Positions 15,526-23,172 of a stretch of DNA of 27,908 nt are shown here, in pieces. The stretch is from Alphaproteobacteria bacterium UBA1301 (GTDB lineage: Bacteria > Pseudomonadota > Alphaproteobacteria > Micropepsales > Micropepsaceae). The DNA lies in contig DBUB01000014.1 of NCBI GenBank assembly GCA_002307725.1, forward strand, positions 1 to 27,908, given 5' to 3'. Every line of letters begins with the position of its first letter. Within the stretch, counting starts at the first letter, position 1. Under the pieces are notes generated by a model. It had not been told where the DNA came from. It worked only from the letters and a program-made list of their open reading frames with translations, and searched no databases. The translations under genes were made by a program, and so were the position numbers.

Positions 15526-16041
15526 TCACTTCATCGGCGGATCGTCCGGCGGCGGGACTGGCACGCCGGCGTCTTTCAGTTGCTTGATCAGGTCGTCGCT
15601 GCGTGCGCCCTCGACGTCATGAAGATTGAGCTTTGCCTCGGCGCGTTCCTGATAGCCATCGTATTCCTGCGGCTGCAGCGTGATGCGCTGATCGATGTTC
15701 TTTAGCGCATCGGCCCAGTGGCCGAATTCGTTGTAGACATAGGCGCGTTCGTGCAGCGCCCGGTAGTTGCCGGGAAACAGCGTTATCGCTTGGCTGAGAA
15801 GCGCGATCGCCGCGGGATAGGTTTTGAAATCGTGCTGGTCGATGATCTCGTAGGCGCGTCGGTAGAGCAGGACCGACTTGGCGGTCGGATCGGCTTCCTT
15901 GGCGATGGCCGCGCCGCAGGCCGCCTCGGCGACGGACGTTTCGCCGCCGAAGTCGTTGCAGCCGGGCGGATCGGGCATGTCGTCGGCACGGGCGCTGACG
16001 CTGAAGGCCGCCAAGGCCAGGACAAAGCAAATCGCGCGCAT
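15526..16041 (-). CDS. Secreted TPR-repeat protein
   Basis: A 171-residue periplasmic protein. The signal peptide is clear (MRAICFVLALAAFSVSARA). The mature part contains tetratricopeptide-like helices: SVLLYRRAYEIIDQHDFKTY, PAAIALLSQAITLFPGNYRA, LHERAYVYNEFGHWADALKN, IDQRITLQPQEYDGYQERAE. It ends in a Pro-rich VPVPPPDDPP. Three to four repeats suggest a protein-binding scaffold. The ATG at 16041 follows GGGGGG; an upstream ATG at 16074 would spoil the signal peptide. Neighbours on both sides run in the same direction with gaps of 78 and 222 nt, so it may be its own unit. Confidence 0.75.
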   Translation of the reverse strand: MRAICFVLALAAFSVSARADDMPDPPGCNDFGGETSVAEAACGAAIAKEADPTAKSVLLYRRAYEIIDQHDFKTYPAAIALLSQAITLFPGNYRALHERAYVYNEFGHWADALKNIDQRITLQPQEYDGYQERAEAKLNLHDVEGARSDDLIKQLKDAGVPVPPPDDPPMK

Positions 16042-16119
16042 ACGGTCCCCCCGAAAAAACGCGGTGCCCGTCATGCTCGCACCGTTCCAGGGTTACGCCC
16101 ATAAGGCGAATCCGCATGG

Positions 16120-17313
16120 CTATTTCCGGCGCAACAGGCGGGCGGCCGGGTGTTCTATGGCTTTCGTCAGTGCGGCGCCCCACACGATGCAAATGACGAT
16201 CAGTAGGAATGGCTCGGCCCACCACATCAGATCGGAAAAACGCGCACCCAGGATCATGGTGTCGCCGGGCGGATACCAGCGCTGTTCAAAATAGCGGATC
16301 GCTTGCAGCCAGAAAGTTTGGCCCATGTAGACGCCGTAGGACCATTCGCCGAGCCGCAGCGGCACTTTGGTCGCCAGCGCCTTGGCCAGGAAGCCGCGAT
16401 CGAAGGCGATGACGAAGATCAGAACATACAGCGCGGTCGCCAGCCACAGATCGTTCACCGTATGCGACCAGCCGGTGCCATAGGTCGCCCACAACAGATA
16501 GACCAGCGCCGCGATTTGCGCGGCGTGAAAGACCCATTCGGGTAATTCGTCGACGCCCGATTTCTTCGCTTGCCGGTACAGCATTGCCAGGCCGACGCCG
16601 ACCGCAAATCCGGCCATGCCACGGAAAACGCCATCGTGATAGGTGATGTCGATGCCGTGCCTGGACGTCACGGCGAGACACGTCAGCCAGGAAATGCCGA
16701 AGCCGATCAGCACCAGGCCCAACCACCAGCGCCCGCGCGACAGCATCACGTAAAGCGGGAACAACAGGCACAACGCGAATTCGACCGACACGAACCACGA
16801 TGCGCCGTTCCAGGTCAGCCATGGAAACAGATTCCAGCCTTGCACCAGCAGCAGGCTGGCGACGAAACTCGGCCAGGTGTTAATCGGCGGCCACGGCTGG
16901 TGATAGATCGACAGATAGCCGCCCCAATAGGACAACTGGTTCAGCGTCCACATCAACAGCAGCATCGTGATCAGCGTCACAAAATGCACCGGATAAAGCC
17001 GTGCCAACCGGGCTTTCAGGAATTTGAGATAAGCGCCGCCGTTCCAAAAATCCCGCGCCCGCGCGTCGTAGACATAGACCAGGATGAAACCGGACAGCGC
17101 GAAGAAGAACTCGACCCACACGTAACCGCGGCTCACCGGCAGATCGAACCATTTGCTGCAGGTGAAGAAGTAATGCCACCAGCTCGTGCTGCAAATGGCT
17201 TCGTCCATGCCGCGATAGCTGCGGCCTTCGCAGAAATGGAACAGCACCAGGATCAGCGGCGGAAAGGCTCGCGCCCCGGCCAGGGATTTGATCTCGACGG
17301 CGCGTTTGCTCAT
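16120..17313 (-). CDS. Acyltransferase 3 (OafA/YrhL-type membrane O-acyltransferase)
   Basis: An integral membrane protein of 397 residues with about 10 hydrophobic helices. Family marks are LAGARAFPPLILVLFHFCEG near the N-terminus (catalytic-type His in helix 1), VWVEFFFALSGFILVYVYDA, the basic RLARLYPVHF motif, and WFVSVEFALCLLFPLY. Such enzymes move acetyl or other acyl groups from the cytoplasm onto cell-surface polysaccharides, lipids or exported metabolites. Here its ATG overlaps the stop of the NadR-like gene (ATGA, 17310-17313), so it is translationally coupled to NAD salvage genes, an unusual setting. The acceptor is unknown. Confidence 0.9.
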   Translation of the reverse strand: MSKRAVEIKSLAGARAFPPLILVLFHFCEGRSYRGMDEAICSTSWWHYFFTCSKWFDLPVSRGYVWVEFFFALSGFILVYVYDARARDFWNGGAYLKFLKARLARLYPVHFVTLITMLLLMWTLNQLSYWGGYLSIYHQPWPPINTWPSFVASLLLVQGWNLFPWLTWNGASWFVSVEFALCLLFPLYVMLSRGRWWLGLVLIGFGISWLTCLAVTSRHGIDITYHDGVFRGMAGFAVGVGLAMLYRQAKKSGVDELPEWVFHAAQIAALVYLLWATYGTGWSHTVNDLWLATALYVLIFVIAFDRGFLAKALATKVPLRLGEWSYGVYMGQTFWLQAIRYFEQRWYPPGDTMILGARFSDLMWWAEPFLLIVICIVWGAALTKAIEHPAARLLRRK

Positions 17314-18290
17314 GGGCCACCAAGCTCGGAGAAATGCCGGTTCACCGCATCGACCGCGGCCTTCAGTCTGGCGTCACGGTCGCCTGAGATGATTTCGAAG
17401 GGCAGGCCGCGCTTTTCCAGTTCCTCGCGGCAGATGCGATAGAAGCGCTGGCGGGCGCTGTCGCTGGGGAAATAGCGGGTGCCGTCGTCCGCCCACGGAA
17501 TATCGATTTCGGCAAGGAGATAAAGATCGGCGGTTTGGGTCACCGCATCGAGATCGGGCGGGCGCACGCCGAGCAGCATGTCGGCCCACAGCGCCGTCAT
17601 CAGCCGGTCGGTATCGAGGATGAGAAGCCGGTTCGCCTGTCGCTTGGCGGCAAATTCGAGGGCAGCTTGGCCCTTAACGATGTTCCGCAAATCGTCGGCC
17701 TTACAGTAGGTGCCGAAAATTTCGCAATAGGTGCGGCCGTATTCTGGCGCCGCGATGGTATGGAAATGGGCCGCCAAGCGCTTGGCCAGCGTCGACTTGC
17801 CGGTGCTTTCGGGACCGAACAAGCACACCGTCTTGACGTAATGGGCGCGCACCGGGGCGGGCAGGTAATCCCAGAAGAGATACGGATTACGCTGCACGTC
17901 GCTGCTCGACACCGGCGCCGCGGTGCGGTCGGGATCGAACGGCACGTGACGGGCGCCGAGTTCTTCCGCCAGCCGCCCGCCGTAAGGCTCGCTGGTGAAG
18001 ACGAAATCGATCGGCTCGGGATGAACCGATGCCACGATCTCGCGCCAGATACGCCAGAAAGCAGGATGGTCGCCTGATTCCTGTGGCACGTTCTTGTTGA
18101 AATGGATGATGCGCGCACCTGGCACCAACTCGCGCATCCATGCGGCGCGGGCCTCGCCGTCGATGGGATCGCTTGGCAGCGAGCAAACCAGCACCGTCAG
18201 TTCGTCGCAATAGCTCCGCGCGAAATCGCACAGCATGAGATGGCCGCGATGGGGCGGCATGAATTTGCCCAGCAGAAACCCGCATGTCAT
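17310..18290 (-). CDS. nadR: NadR-like bifunctional NMN adenylyltransferase / ribosylnicotinamide kinase
   Basis: A 326-residue cytosolic enzyme. The N-terminal nucleotidyltransferase domain has GKFMPPHRGH (8-17) and SSSDVQRNP (128-136, the ISSTxxR-like motif). The C-terminal kinase domain has a P-loop, GPESTGKSTL (159-168), then PEYGRTYCEIFG and LILDTDRLMT (the Walker B-like region). Together they phosphorylate nicotinamide riboside to NMN and adenylate it to NAD. The DNA-binding helix-turn-helix of enterobacterial NadR is missing, so it is an enzyme without the repressor role. The ATGA overlap with pnuC and with the acyltransferase marks a tight operon. Confidence 0.9.
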   Translation of the reverse strand: MTCGFLLGKFMPPHRGHLMLCDFARSYCDELTVLVCSLPSDPIDGEARAAWMRELVPGARIIHFNKNVPQESGDHPAFWRIWREIVASVHPEPIDFVFTSEPYGGRLAEELGARHVPFDPDRTAAPVSSSDVQRNPYLFWDYLPAPVRAHYVKTVCLFGPESTGKSTLAKRLAAHFHTIAAPEYGRTYCEIFGTYCKADDLRNIVKGQAALEFAAKRQANRLLILDTDRLMTALWADMLLGVRPPDLDAVTQTADLYLLAEIDIPWADDGTRYFPSDSARQRFYRICREELEKRGLPFEIISGDRDARLKAAVDAVNRHFSELGGP

Positions 18291-18862
18291 GCCTGCACCA
18301 CAACCTCATGCTGCAACTGCCGCCGCCAGGCGATCAGACCGGCGACCGACATCCCTAAGAATATCGCGTACAACGCCGTCGTCGGATAGAGACCTTTCCA
18401 CGCGTAGACGCCCACCGCGACGATATCGACGGCGATCCACAGCATCCAGCTCTCGATCTTACGGGCCGATTGCAGGGTCTGGGCTGTCACCGAGGCCGCC
18501 GCGATGAAGGCGTCGAACCAGGGCGCGGCGGCATTGGTGTAGGTGGCGAAGAACCAGCCGGTCGCCACAGTACCGGCCACCGTAGCGCCCGCGGCCACAA
18601 ACCAGCCTTTCGTCCCCAAGATTTCGGGGCGCACCAAGCCGTCGTCGCCACGGCCTTTCAGCCAGTACCACCAGCCGAAAAGCTGCACGGCGAAGAAGTA
18701 GCCCTGCAGAATCGTGTCGGAATAGAGCCGCGCATCATAGAAAACGAAGCCGTACAGGGTCACCATGGCGAGCCCGAACGGGTAGTTCCAGACGCTGCGC
18801 CTCACCACCAGCCAGACGTTGACGAGGCCCAGTGCTGCGGCAATTAATTCTGTCCAGGCCAT
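18287..18862 (-). CDS. pnuC: Nicotinamide riboside transporter PnuC
   Basis: A 191-residue inner-membrane facilitator with about 7 hydrophobic helices. PnuC features seen are GLVNVWLVVRRSVWNYPFGL, DTILQGYFFAVQLFGWWYWL (the Q-x-x-x-W/GWxxW substrate region), SWMLWIAVDIVAVGVYAWKG and the basic C-terminus. The paralogue PnuT carries thiamine, but the coupled downstream NadR-type kinase argues for nicotinamide riboside, trapped by phosphorylation after entry. I prefer the second ATG (18862): the SD GAAGGG then has proper spacing, while it abuts the ATG at 18868. Divergent from the CNT gene with 68 nt between. Confidence 0.92.
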   Translation of the reverse strand: MAWTELIAAALGLVNVWLVVRRSVWNYPFGLAMVTLYGFVFYDARLYSDTILQGYFFAVQLFGWWYWLKGRGDDGLVRPEILGTKGWFVAAGATVAGTVATGWFFATYTNAAAPWFDAFIAAASVTAQTLQSARKIESWMLWIAVDIVAVGVYAWKGLYPTTALYAIFLGMSVAGLIAWRRQLQHEVVVQA

Positions 18863-18930
18863 TGGCATCCCTTCGGGGCTTACACTCTACTGACCTCTCC
18901 GGACCGGCCGGAACCACCACGGGGGTGAGC

Positions 18931-20214
18931 GTGTCGCAATTTCAGTTTCTTTCTCCACTTTCGCAAGTTGTACATCCGCAATCCCTGCTGGGCATCGGCT
19001 TCATCATTTTACTGGCTTGGTTATGCTCCGAAAAACGCCGGGCCTTCCCGGTCCGCACTGTGGTGGCCGGACTCGCCGTGCAGGTTGCCCTGGCGCTGCT
19101 GCTCCTCAGGGTGCCGGTGGCGCGTGACGGGTTGTTCGCGCTCAACAGCGTTGTCACTGCTCTGACCGAGGCGACCACGGCGGGTACTTCTTTCGTGTTC
19201 GGCTTCGTCGGGCGGGGCGAGGCGCCGTTTGCCATCACCAATGCCGGAGCCTTCATCAATTTCGCCTTCGGCGTTCTGCCGTTGATCATCGTCATCAGTG
19301 CGCTGTCGGCGCTGTTGTGGCATTGGCGGATTTTGGCGCTGGTGGTGAAGGGGATCGCCGTCGTGCTGCGCCGCGTGCTCGGCATCGGCGGAGCGGTCGG
19401 ATTGGGCGGCGCCGCCACTGTGTTCCTCGGCAATGTCGAAGGCCTGCTCGTGATCCGTCCTTACCTCGGCAAGCTCAACCGCTCCGAGCTTTTCATCATG
19501 TTCACCGTCGGCATGAGCGTCGTGGCCGGCACCGTCTTCGTGCTTTACGCCACGATTTTGCAGCCCGTCTTGCCCAGTGCTCTCGGCCATATCCTGATCG
19601 CCTCGATGATGAGTCTGTTCGGCGCCATCGTGATCGCGCGCATCATGATCCCAGGCGAAGCGGCGACCGACACTGTCTCGGACAGCGAGATGAAATACCG
19701 CTCCAGCATGGATGCGGTCAGCCACGGCACCGAAGTCGGCCTCAAGATCTATTGGCAGATCATCGCCATGTTGATCGTGGTGACGGCGCTGGTGGCGTTG
19801 GCCAACATGGTCATGGCCCATCTGCCGCCGGTTTACGGCACCCCGCTCACCCTGCAACGCGTGCTTGGCTGGGTGTTCGCGCCGATCGTCTGGCTGTACG
19901 GCGTGCCGTGGAGCGAGGCAACCACCGCTGGCGGCCTCTTGGGCACCAAGACCATCCTCAACGAGCTGATCGCTTATATCGATCTCACCAAGCTGCCGCC
20001 TGGCGCGCTCGATCCGCGTTCGATGCTGATCTGCGTTTACGCCATGTGCGGCTTTGCCAATTTCTCGTCGGTCGGCATCGTCATCGCTGGCATGAGTGCG
20101 CTGGAGCCAGAGCGCCGCGACGAGGTGGTGCCGTTGGTAATGCGCGCGCTCCTCGCCGGCACGATGGCGAGCGGGCTTACGGCTTCGATGATCGGGTTGC
20201 TACCCGTAACGTAA
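18931..20214 (+). CDS. nupC: Concentrative nucleoside transporter (CNT/NupC family)
   Basis: An inner-membrane ion-coupled nucleoside importer, 427 residues. The family pattern is visible: LLGIGFIILLAWLCSEKRRA, FAFGVLPLIIVISALSALLWHW, GGAATVFLGNVEGLLVIRPYL (a variant of the G-N-x-F/T-E substrate motif), ELFIMFTVGMSVVAGTVFVLYA, and the late CGFANFSSVGIVIAGMSAL. GTG at 18931 is favoured by GGGGGTGA ahead; GTG at 18925 is an alternative. Divergent from pnuC-nadR, which suggests shared control and possibly ribosylnicotinamide as a substrate beside ordinary nucleosides. That last point is inference. Confidence 0.92.
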   Translation: MSQFQFLSPLSQVVHPQSLLGIGFIILLAWLCSEKRRAFPVRTVVAGLAVQVALALLLLRVPVARDGLFALNSVVTALTEATTAGTSFVFGFVGRGEAPFAITNAGAFINFAFGVLPLIIVISALSALLWHWRILALVVKGIAVVLRRVLGIGGAVGLGGAATVFLGNVEGLLVIRPYLGKLNRSELFIMFTVGMSVVAGTVFVLYATILQPVLPSALGHILIASMMSLFGAIVIARIMIPGEAATDTVSDSEMKYRSSMDAVSHGTEVGLKIYWQIIAMLIVVTALVALANMVMAHLPPVYGTPLTLQRVLGWVFAPIVWLYGVPWSEATTAGGLLGTKTILNELIAYIDLTKLPPGALDPRSMLICVYAMCGFANFSSVGIVIAGMSALEPERRDEVVPLVMRALLAGTMASGLTASMIGLLPVT

Positions 20215-20319
20215 GTAATTCCCTGGTTTTTGCGCCAGTTTGCTTGCCGAATCGTCAGTGCAATGGCAGGAAATAAATGCCGCCCTTACGGATGTTACAG
20301 TTTAAGGAAGGCGCACCGC

Positions 20320-20949
20320 ATGGCCGCATCGGACCGCAAACTCGCCAAGCTCCTCACCGACATCCGGGCCTGTCGGATCTGCGAAAGGCACCTGTCTCAC
20401 GGCGTACGCCCGGTGATTCACGCCAGTGCCCGCGCCCGCATCTGCATTGTCGCCCAGGCGCCCGGCATTCGCGTGCACGAGACCGGCATTTCATTTAACG
20501 ATCCCTCCGGCGACCGTTTGCGCGAATGGATGGGGATCGGCCGCGACGTGTTTTACGACGAAGACAAAGTCGCCATCATCGGCATGGCACATTGCTTTCC
20601 CGGCTACGACGTCCATGGCGGCGACCTGCCGCCGCCCAAAGAATGCGCCGAAGCCTGGCAAGACAAACTCTTTGCCGCGCTTCCCGTCTTTGATCTCACG
20701 CTGCTGATCGGGATTTACGCCTTTGATTGGCACCTCAAAGGCTGCGCCAAGAAGAACGTGTCCGAAACGGTGAAGGCGTGGCGCGACTACACCCCTGCCA
20801 TCATCCCGTTGCCGCATCCGTCCTGGCGTAACAATGCGTGGCTTGCGAAGAACCCTTGGTTCGCCGCTGAGTTGTTGCCGTATCTGCGGCGAAGGGTGAA
20901 GCAGGCCTTAAGGCCGACTACTTCCTCGTCTTCTTCCCCGCCGCGGTAA
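20320..20949 (+). CDS. Iron-sulfur uracil-DNA glycosylase family protein
   Basis: A 209-residue member of the COG1573-type UDG group, which removes uracil from DNA in base-excision repair. Four cysteines have the spacing of a [4Fe-4S] cluster: Cys18 and Cys21 (RACRICERH), Cys92 (GMAHCFPGYD) and Cys109 (PPPKECAEAW). Catalytic motif 1 appears as AQAPGIRV (45-52) and motif 2 as LPHPSWRNN (164-172). The ATG at 20320 follows AAGGAAGG. The last eleven codons (PTTSSSSSPPR) lie opposite the 3' end of the esterase gene and look like an accidental extension past an older stop. Confidence 0.85.
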   Translation: MAASDRKLAKLLTDIRACRICERHLSHGVRPVIHASARARICIVAQAPGIRVHETGISFNDPSGDRLREWMGIGRDVFYDEDKVAIIGMAHCFPGYDVHGGDLPPPKECAEAWQDKLFAALPVFDLTLLIGIYAFDWHLKGCAKKNVSETVKAWRDYTPAIIPLPHPSWRNNAWLAKNPWFAAELLPYLRRRVKQALRPTTSSSSSPPR

Positions 20950-22948
20950 TCGCAATCTCAAACGGCACGGCGGGCAAACCTTCGGCGCTGTAAAGATTAC
21001 ATAAGGGGCTGTCGGCCCAGCAGAACCGGACCGTCATCGTTTTGGCCGCCGCTTTGGGCACCTCCAGCTTCACCGTATCTTTGTTGATGAGGCCGTCGGT
21101 CCAATGGCAGGCGCCGTCCGCGCTGCACAGGCTGAAGCCGATCGCCTTGTCCCATTCATGCGCGACAAGTCCCGCGCCAATATGGGCGAAGCTGACGGTT
21201 ACGGTATTGCCTTGCCGCACCGCGGCCAGCGGCGACGGGCTCGATCCTTCCACCGGCAGACCGTAGATCTGCTGTTTGGCCAGCAGCGCCAGCCGCCGTC
21301 CCACTTCCTGCTTCATCTGCGGGTGGATGTTGTCTGGCACGCCGAGATCGACCGTCACCGCCAATCCCGTATTCGTGGTCGTATCGGTCACATACCGCTG
21401 GCTTTCGCGCGTTACCGCCCAGTTCGAGAATCCCGGTGCGGTGCGCCGCGGGCCGAAGCTGGGCAGTTGCACAACATAGAATGGCGTCTCGGCGCCAAAG
21501 CGCGCCCGCCAATCCTCGATCAGCGCTTTCAACAGGCGCCGGTATTCCGCCGGTTGGCCACTGTCGGTTTCGCCCTGGTACCAGACGATGCCGCGGATTT
21601 GCGTGCCCCCCAACGGCAGGATCATGCCATTATACAGCGTCGAAACGCCGAATTGGTTAAGCCAGGACTGATGCGGAATTGGCGGCAGTCCGCCCGTCGC
21701 CACCGAAGTTTTCCATTTCCACGCACCGGTAATCGGCTTTGCCGTGCCGTTTGCCAGCTTGAGGCTCATCTTCTCGGCGGGATCGAGAAAGGCGCCGCCC
21801 ATCTGGATGCCCACGGCGATCACGTTCTTGCCTTCGTGCAGCGTCCCTGCCGGAACGGTGTAGGCGCGCACCACGTCATAACCTTCGCCGGCACCGACTT
21901 CTTGGCCGTTGACGAAGGTGAGATCGTAGTCGCTCATCTGGCCCAGTGTCAGTGTCGCGCCGCCTTCAGCTTCGGTCGCGGAAAGCTCCACGCTTTTGCG
22001 CAGCCAGACGACACCGTCGTATTTCGCCAGCTTCGGCCACGGACGCCAGCCGCCGGTTGCGACCAGTTCATCCCATGCGGAGTCATCCAGCGCCGGATCG
22101 AACCACGGCGTTGCTTTCTTCATCGCCGGATCGTGGGCATCGAACCAAGCATGCACCAGGGCGCGGTATTTGCGATCGCCGTCCTTCGGCGCCACGGCAT
22201 AAGTTTTCACGATGTCGAGCGTGTCGCCATAACCGCCGAGGCTCGCCAGCTTGTTGTTGCTGATCCAGGCCTGAATCGCCGAGCCGCCCCACGCGTCTTC
22301 GATCAATCCCACCGCCACGCCTGCCGCCGGCTGCACATTGCTGCCGAAATAATAGCAGGTGGCTGAAAATTCCTTCACGGTCTCCGGGCTGGTCACCGCC
22401 CAGCTCGCATCGGAACCGAACACATCGCGCGGGCGAGGGCTGGTGAAGCGCTGCACGTGGAAGAGGCGGATGTTGGGGTTGGTGGCGCTCCGCATCTCGC
22501 TGTCGTAATTGGTGGCGAGGCGCAGCGGCAGTTCCATGTTGGATTGGCCGGAGCAGAGATAGACATCGCCGACCATCACGTCTTTCACAACCTGGGTCTC
22601 ACCGTCCGACGATTTGGCGCCGAGCAGATAGGGTCCGCCCGCTTTCATTGCCGGTAGCACCACAGTCCAATGCCCGGTCGCATCCGCTGTCGCGGTTGCG
22701 GCTTGTCCAGCGAAGGAAATCTCCACAGTGGCATTCGGGCTGCTCTGGCCCCATAGCGGCAGCGGCTTGTCACGTTGCAATACCGCGTGATCCTGGAACG
22801 TGGTGTAGAGCAAGGTCAGCGGTTTGGGCGGGAATTTGTGCTCGGCCTTGACGACGGCGACCACCGGCGGCGGGGGCGGCAGCGGCAGTGCGGCGCAGGC
22901 CCCCAGCACGAGGGCGGCACCTATCAAGGCGGCAGCAGACTTGTCCAT
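20918..22948 (-). CDS. Sialate O-acetylesterase-like lipoprotein (SASA family)
   Basis: A 676-residue SGNH-type carbohydrate esterase. The N-terminus is a lipoprotein signal with lipobox LGAC (Cys18), followed by a Pro-rich linker. The catalytic part is split. GQSNMEL (Ser136) begins the fold. A beta-galactosidase-type jelly-roll insertion at about 280-395 (VVWLRKSVELSA, YDLTFVNGQEVGAG) interrupts it. The core resumes at GMILPLGGTQIRGIVWYQGE and closes with VPDNIHPQMK (Asp539, His542). It should deacetylate glycans at the cell envelope, sialic acid or more likely plant or microbial polysaccharides. The start has SD GAGGT. The 3' end overlaps the convergent UDG gene by 32 nt. Confidence 0.9.
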   Translation of the reverse strand: MDKSAAALIGAALVLGACAALPLPPPPPVVAVVKAEHKFPPKPLTLLYTTFQDHAVLQRDKPLPLWGQSSPNATVEISFAGQAATATADATGHWTVVLPAMKAGGPYLLGAKSSDGETQVVKDVMVGDVYLCSGQSNMELPLRLATNYDSEMRSATNPNIRLFHVQRFTSPRPRDVFGSDASWAVTSPETVKEFSATCYYFGSNVQPAAGVAVGLIEDAWGGSAIQAWISNNKLASLGGYGDTLDIVKTYAVAPKDGDRKYRALVHAWFDAHDPAMKKATPWFDPALDDSAWDELVATGGWRPWPKLAKYDGVVWLRKSVELSATEAEGGATLTLGQMSDYDLTFVNGQEVGAGEGYDVVRAYTVPAGTLHEGKNVIAVGIQMGGAFLDPAEKMSLKLANGTAKPITGAWKWKTSVATGGLPPIPHQSWLNQFGVSTLYNGMILPLGGTQIRGIVWYQGETDSGQPAEYRRLLKALIEDWRARFGAETPFYVVQLPSFGPRRTAPGFSNWAVTRESQRYVTDTTTNTGLAVTVDLGVPDNIHPQMKQEVGRRLALLAKQQIYGLPVEGSSPSPLAAVRQGNTVTVSFAHIGAGLVAHEWDKAIGFSLCSADGACHWTDGLINKDTVKLEVPKAAAKTMTVRFCWADSPLCNLYSAEGLPAVPFEIAITAAGKKTRK

Positions 22949-22992
22949 TCCCGGTACCTCGTTATTCTCTGACGCGGAATTTGACCGACTAG

Positions 22993-23053
22993 AGCGCTTT
23001 CAGGAAAAGTGGAATCCGGTTTTCCGTCCGAAAGCGCGACAGACAAAGAATTT
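22993..23053. repeat. Palindromic extragenic repeat, copy 1 (61 bp)
   Basis: The unit starts AGCGCTTTCAGGAAAAGTGG and ends in GAAAGCGCGACAGACAAAGA. Outer arms GCGCTTTC/GAAAGCGC and inner arms GGAAAA/TTTTCC make a long hairpin. The type is familiar from alphaproteobacterial intergenic regions (RIME-like mosaic elements). It lies between two divergent lipoprotein genes. Confidence 0.85.
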
Positions 23054-23114
23054 AGCGCTTTCAGGAAAAGTGGAATCCGGTTTTCCGTCCGAAAGCGCGA
23101 CAAGCAAAGAATCT
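23054..23114. repeat. Palindromic extragenic repeat, copy 2 (61 bp)
   Basis: A direct tandem copy of the preceding unit, with exact 61-nt period and only a few differences, all near the 3' end (GACAAGCAAAGAATCT against GACAGACAAAGAATTT). The hairpin core is identical. Confidence 0.85.
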
Positions 23115-23155
23115 AGAGCATTTCATCGTTTCCGTGAAATGGTGAAATGTTCTAA
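23115..23155. repeat. Second-type palindromic element attached to the tandem repeat
   Basis: AGAGCATTTCATCG and TGAAATGGTGAAATGTTCT form an imperfect palindrome (GAGCATTTCA against TGAAATGTTC) directly after copy 2. It differs in sequence from the 61-bp unit. The three together make a composite mosaic element ending 17 nt before the next start codon. Confidence 0.7.
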
Positions 23156-23172
23156 CACCGAAAGGCCGCGCG

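Noticed and set aside
16570..17442. Plus-strand ORF (290 codons) across the acyltransferase and NadR ends
   Set aside because: Gln/His/Pro-rich reverse reading of transmembrane helices; the minus-strand genes are certain.
21104..22366. Plus-strand ORF (420 codons) opposite the sialate O-acetylesterase
   Set aside because: Arg/His/Ala-rich without motifs; antisense of a well-supported gene.
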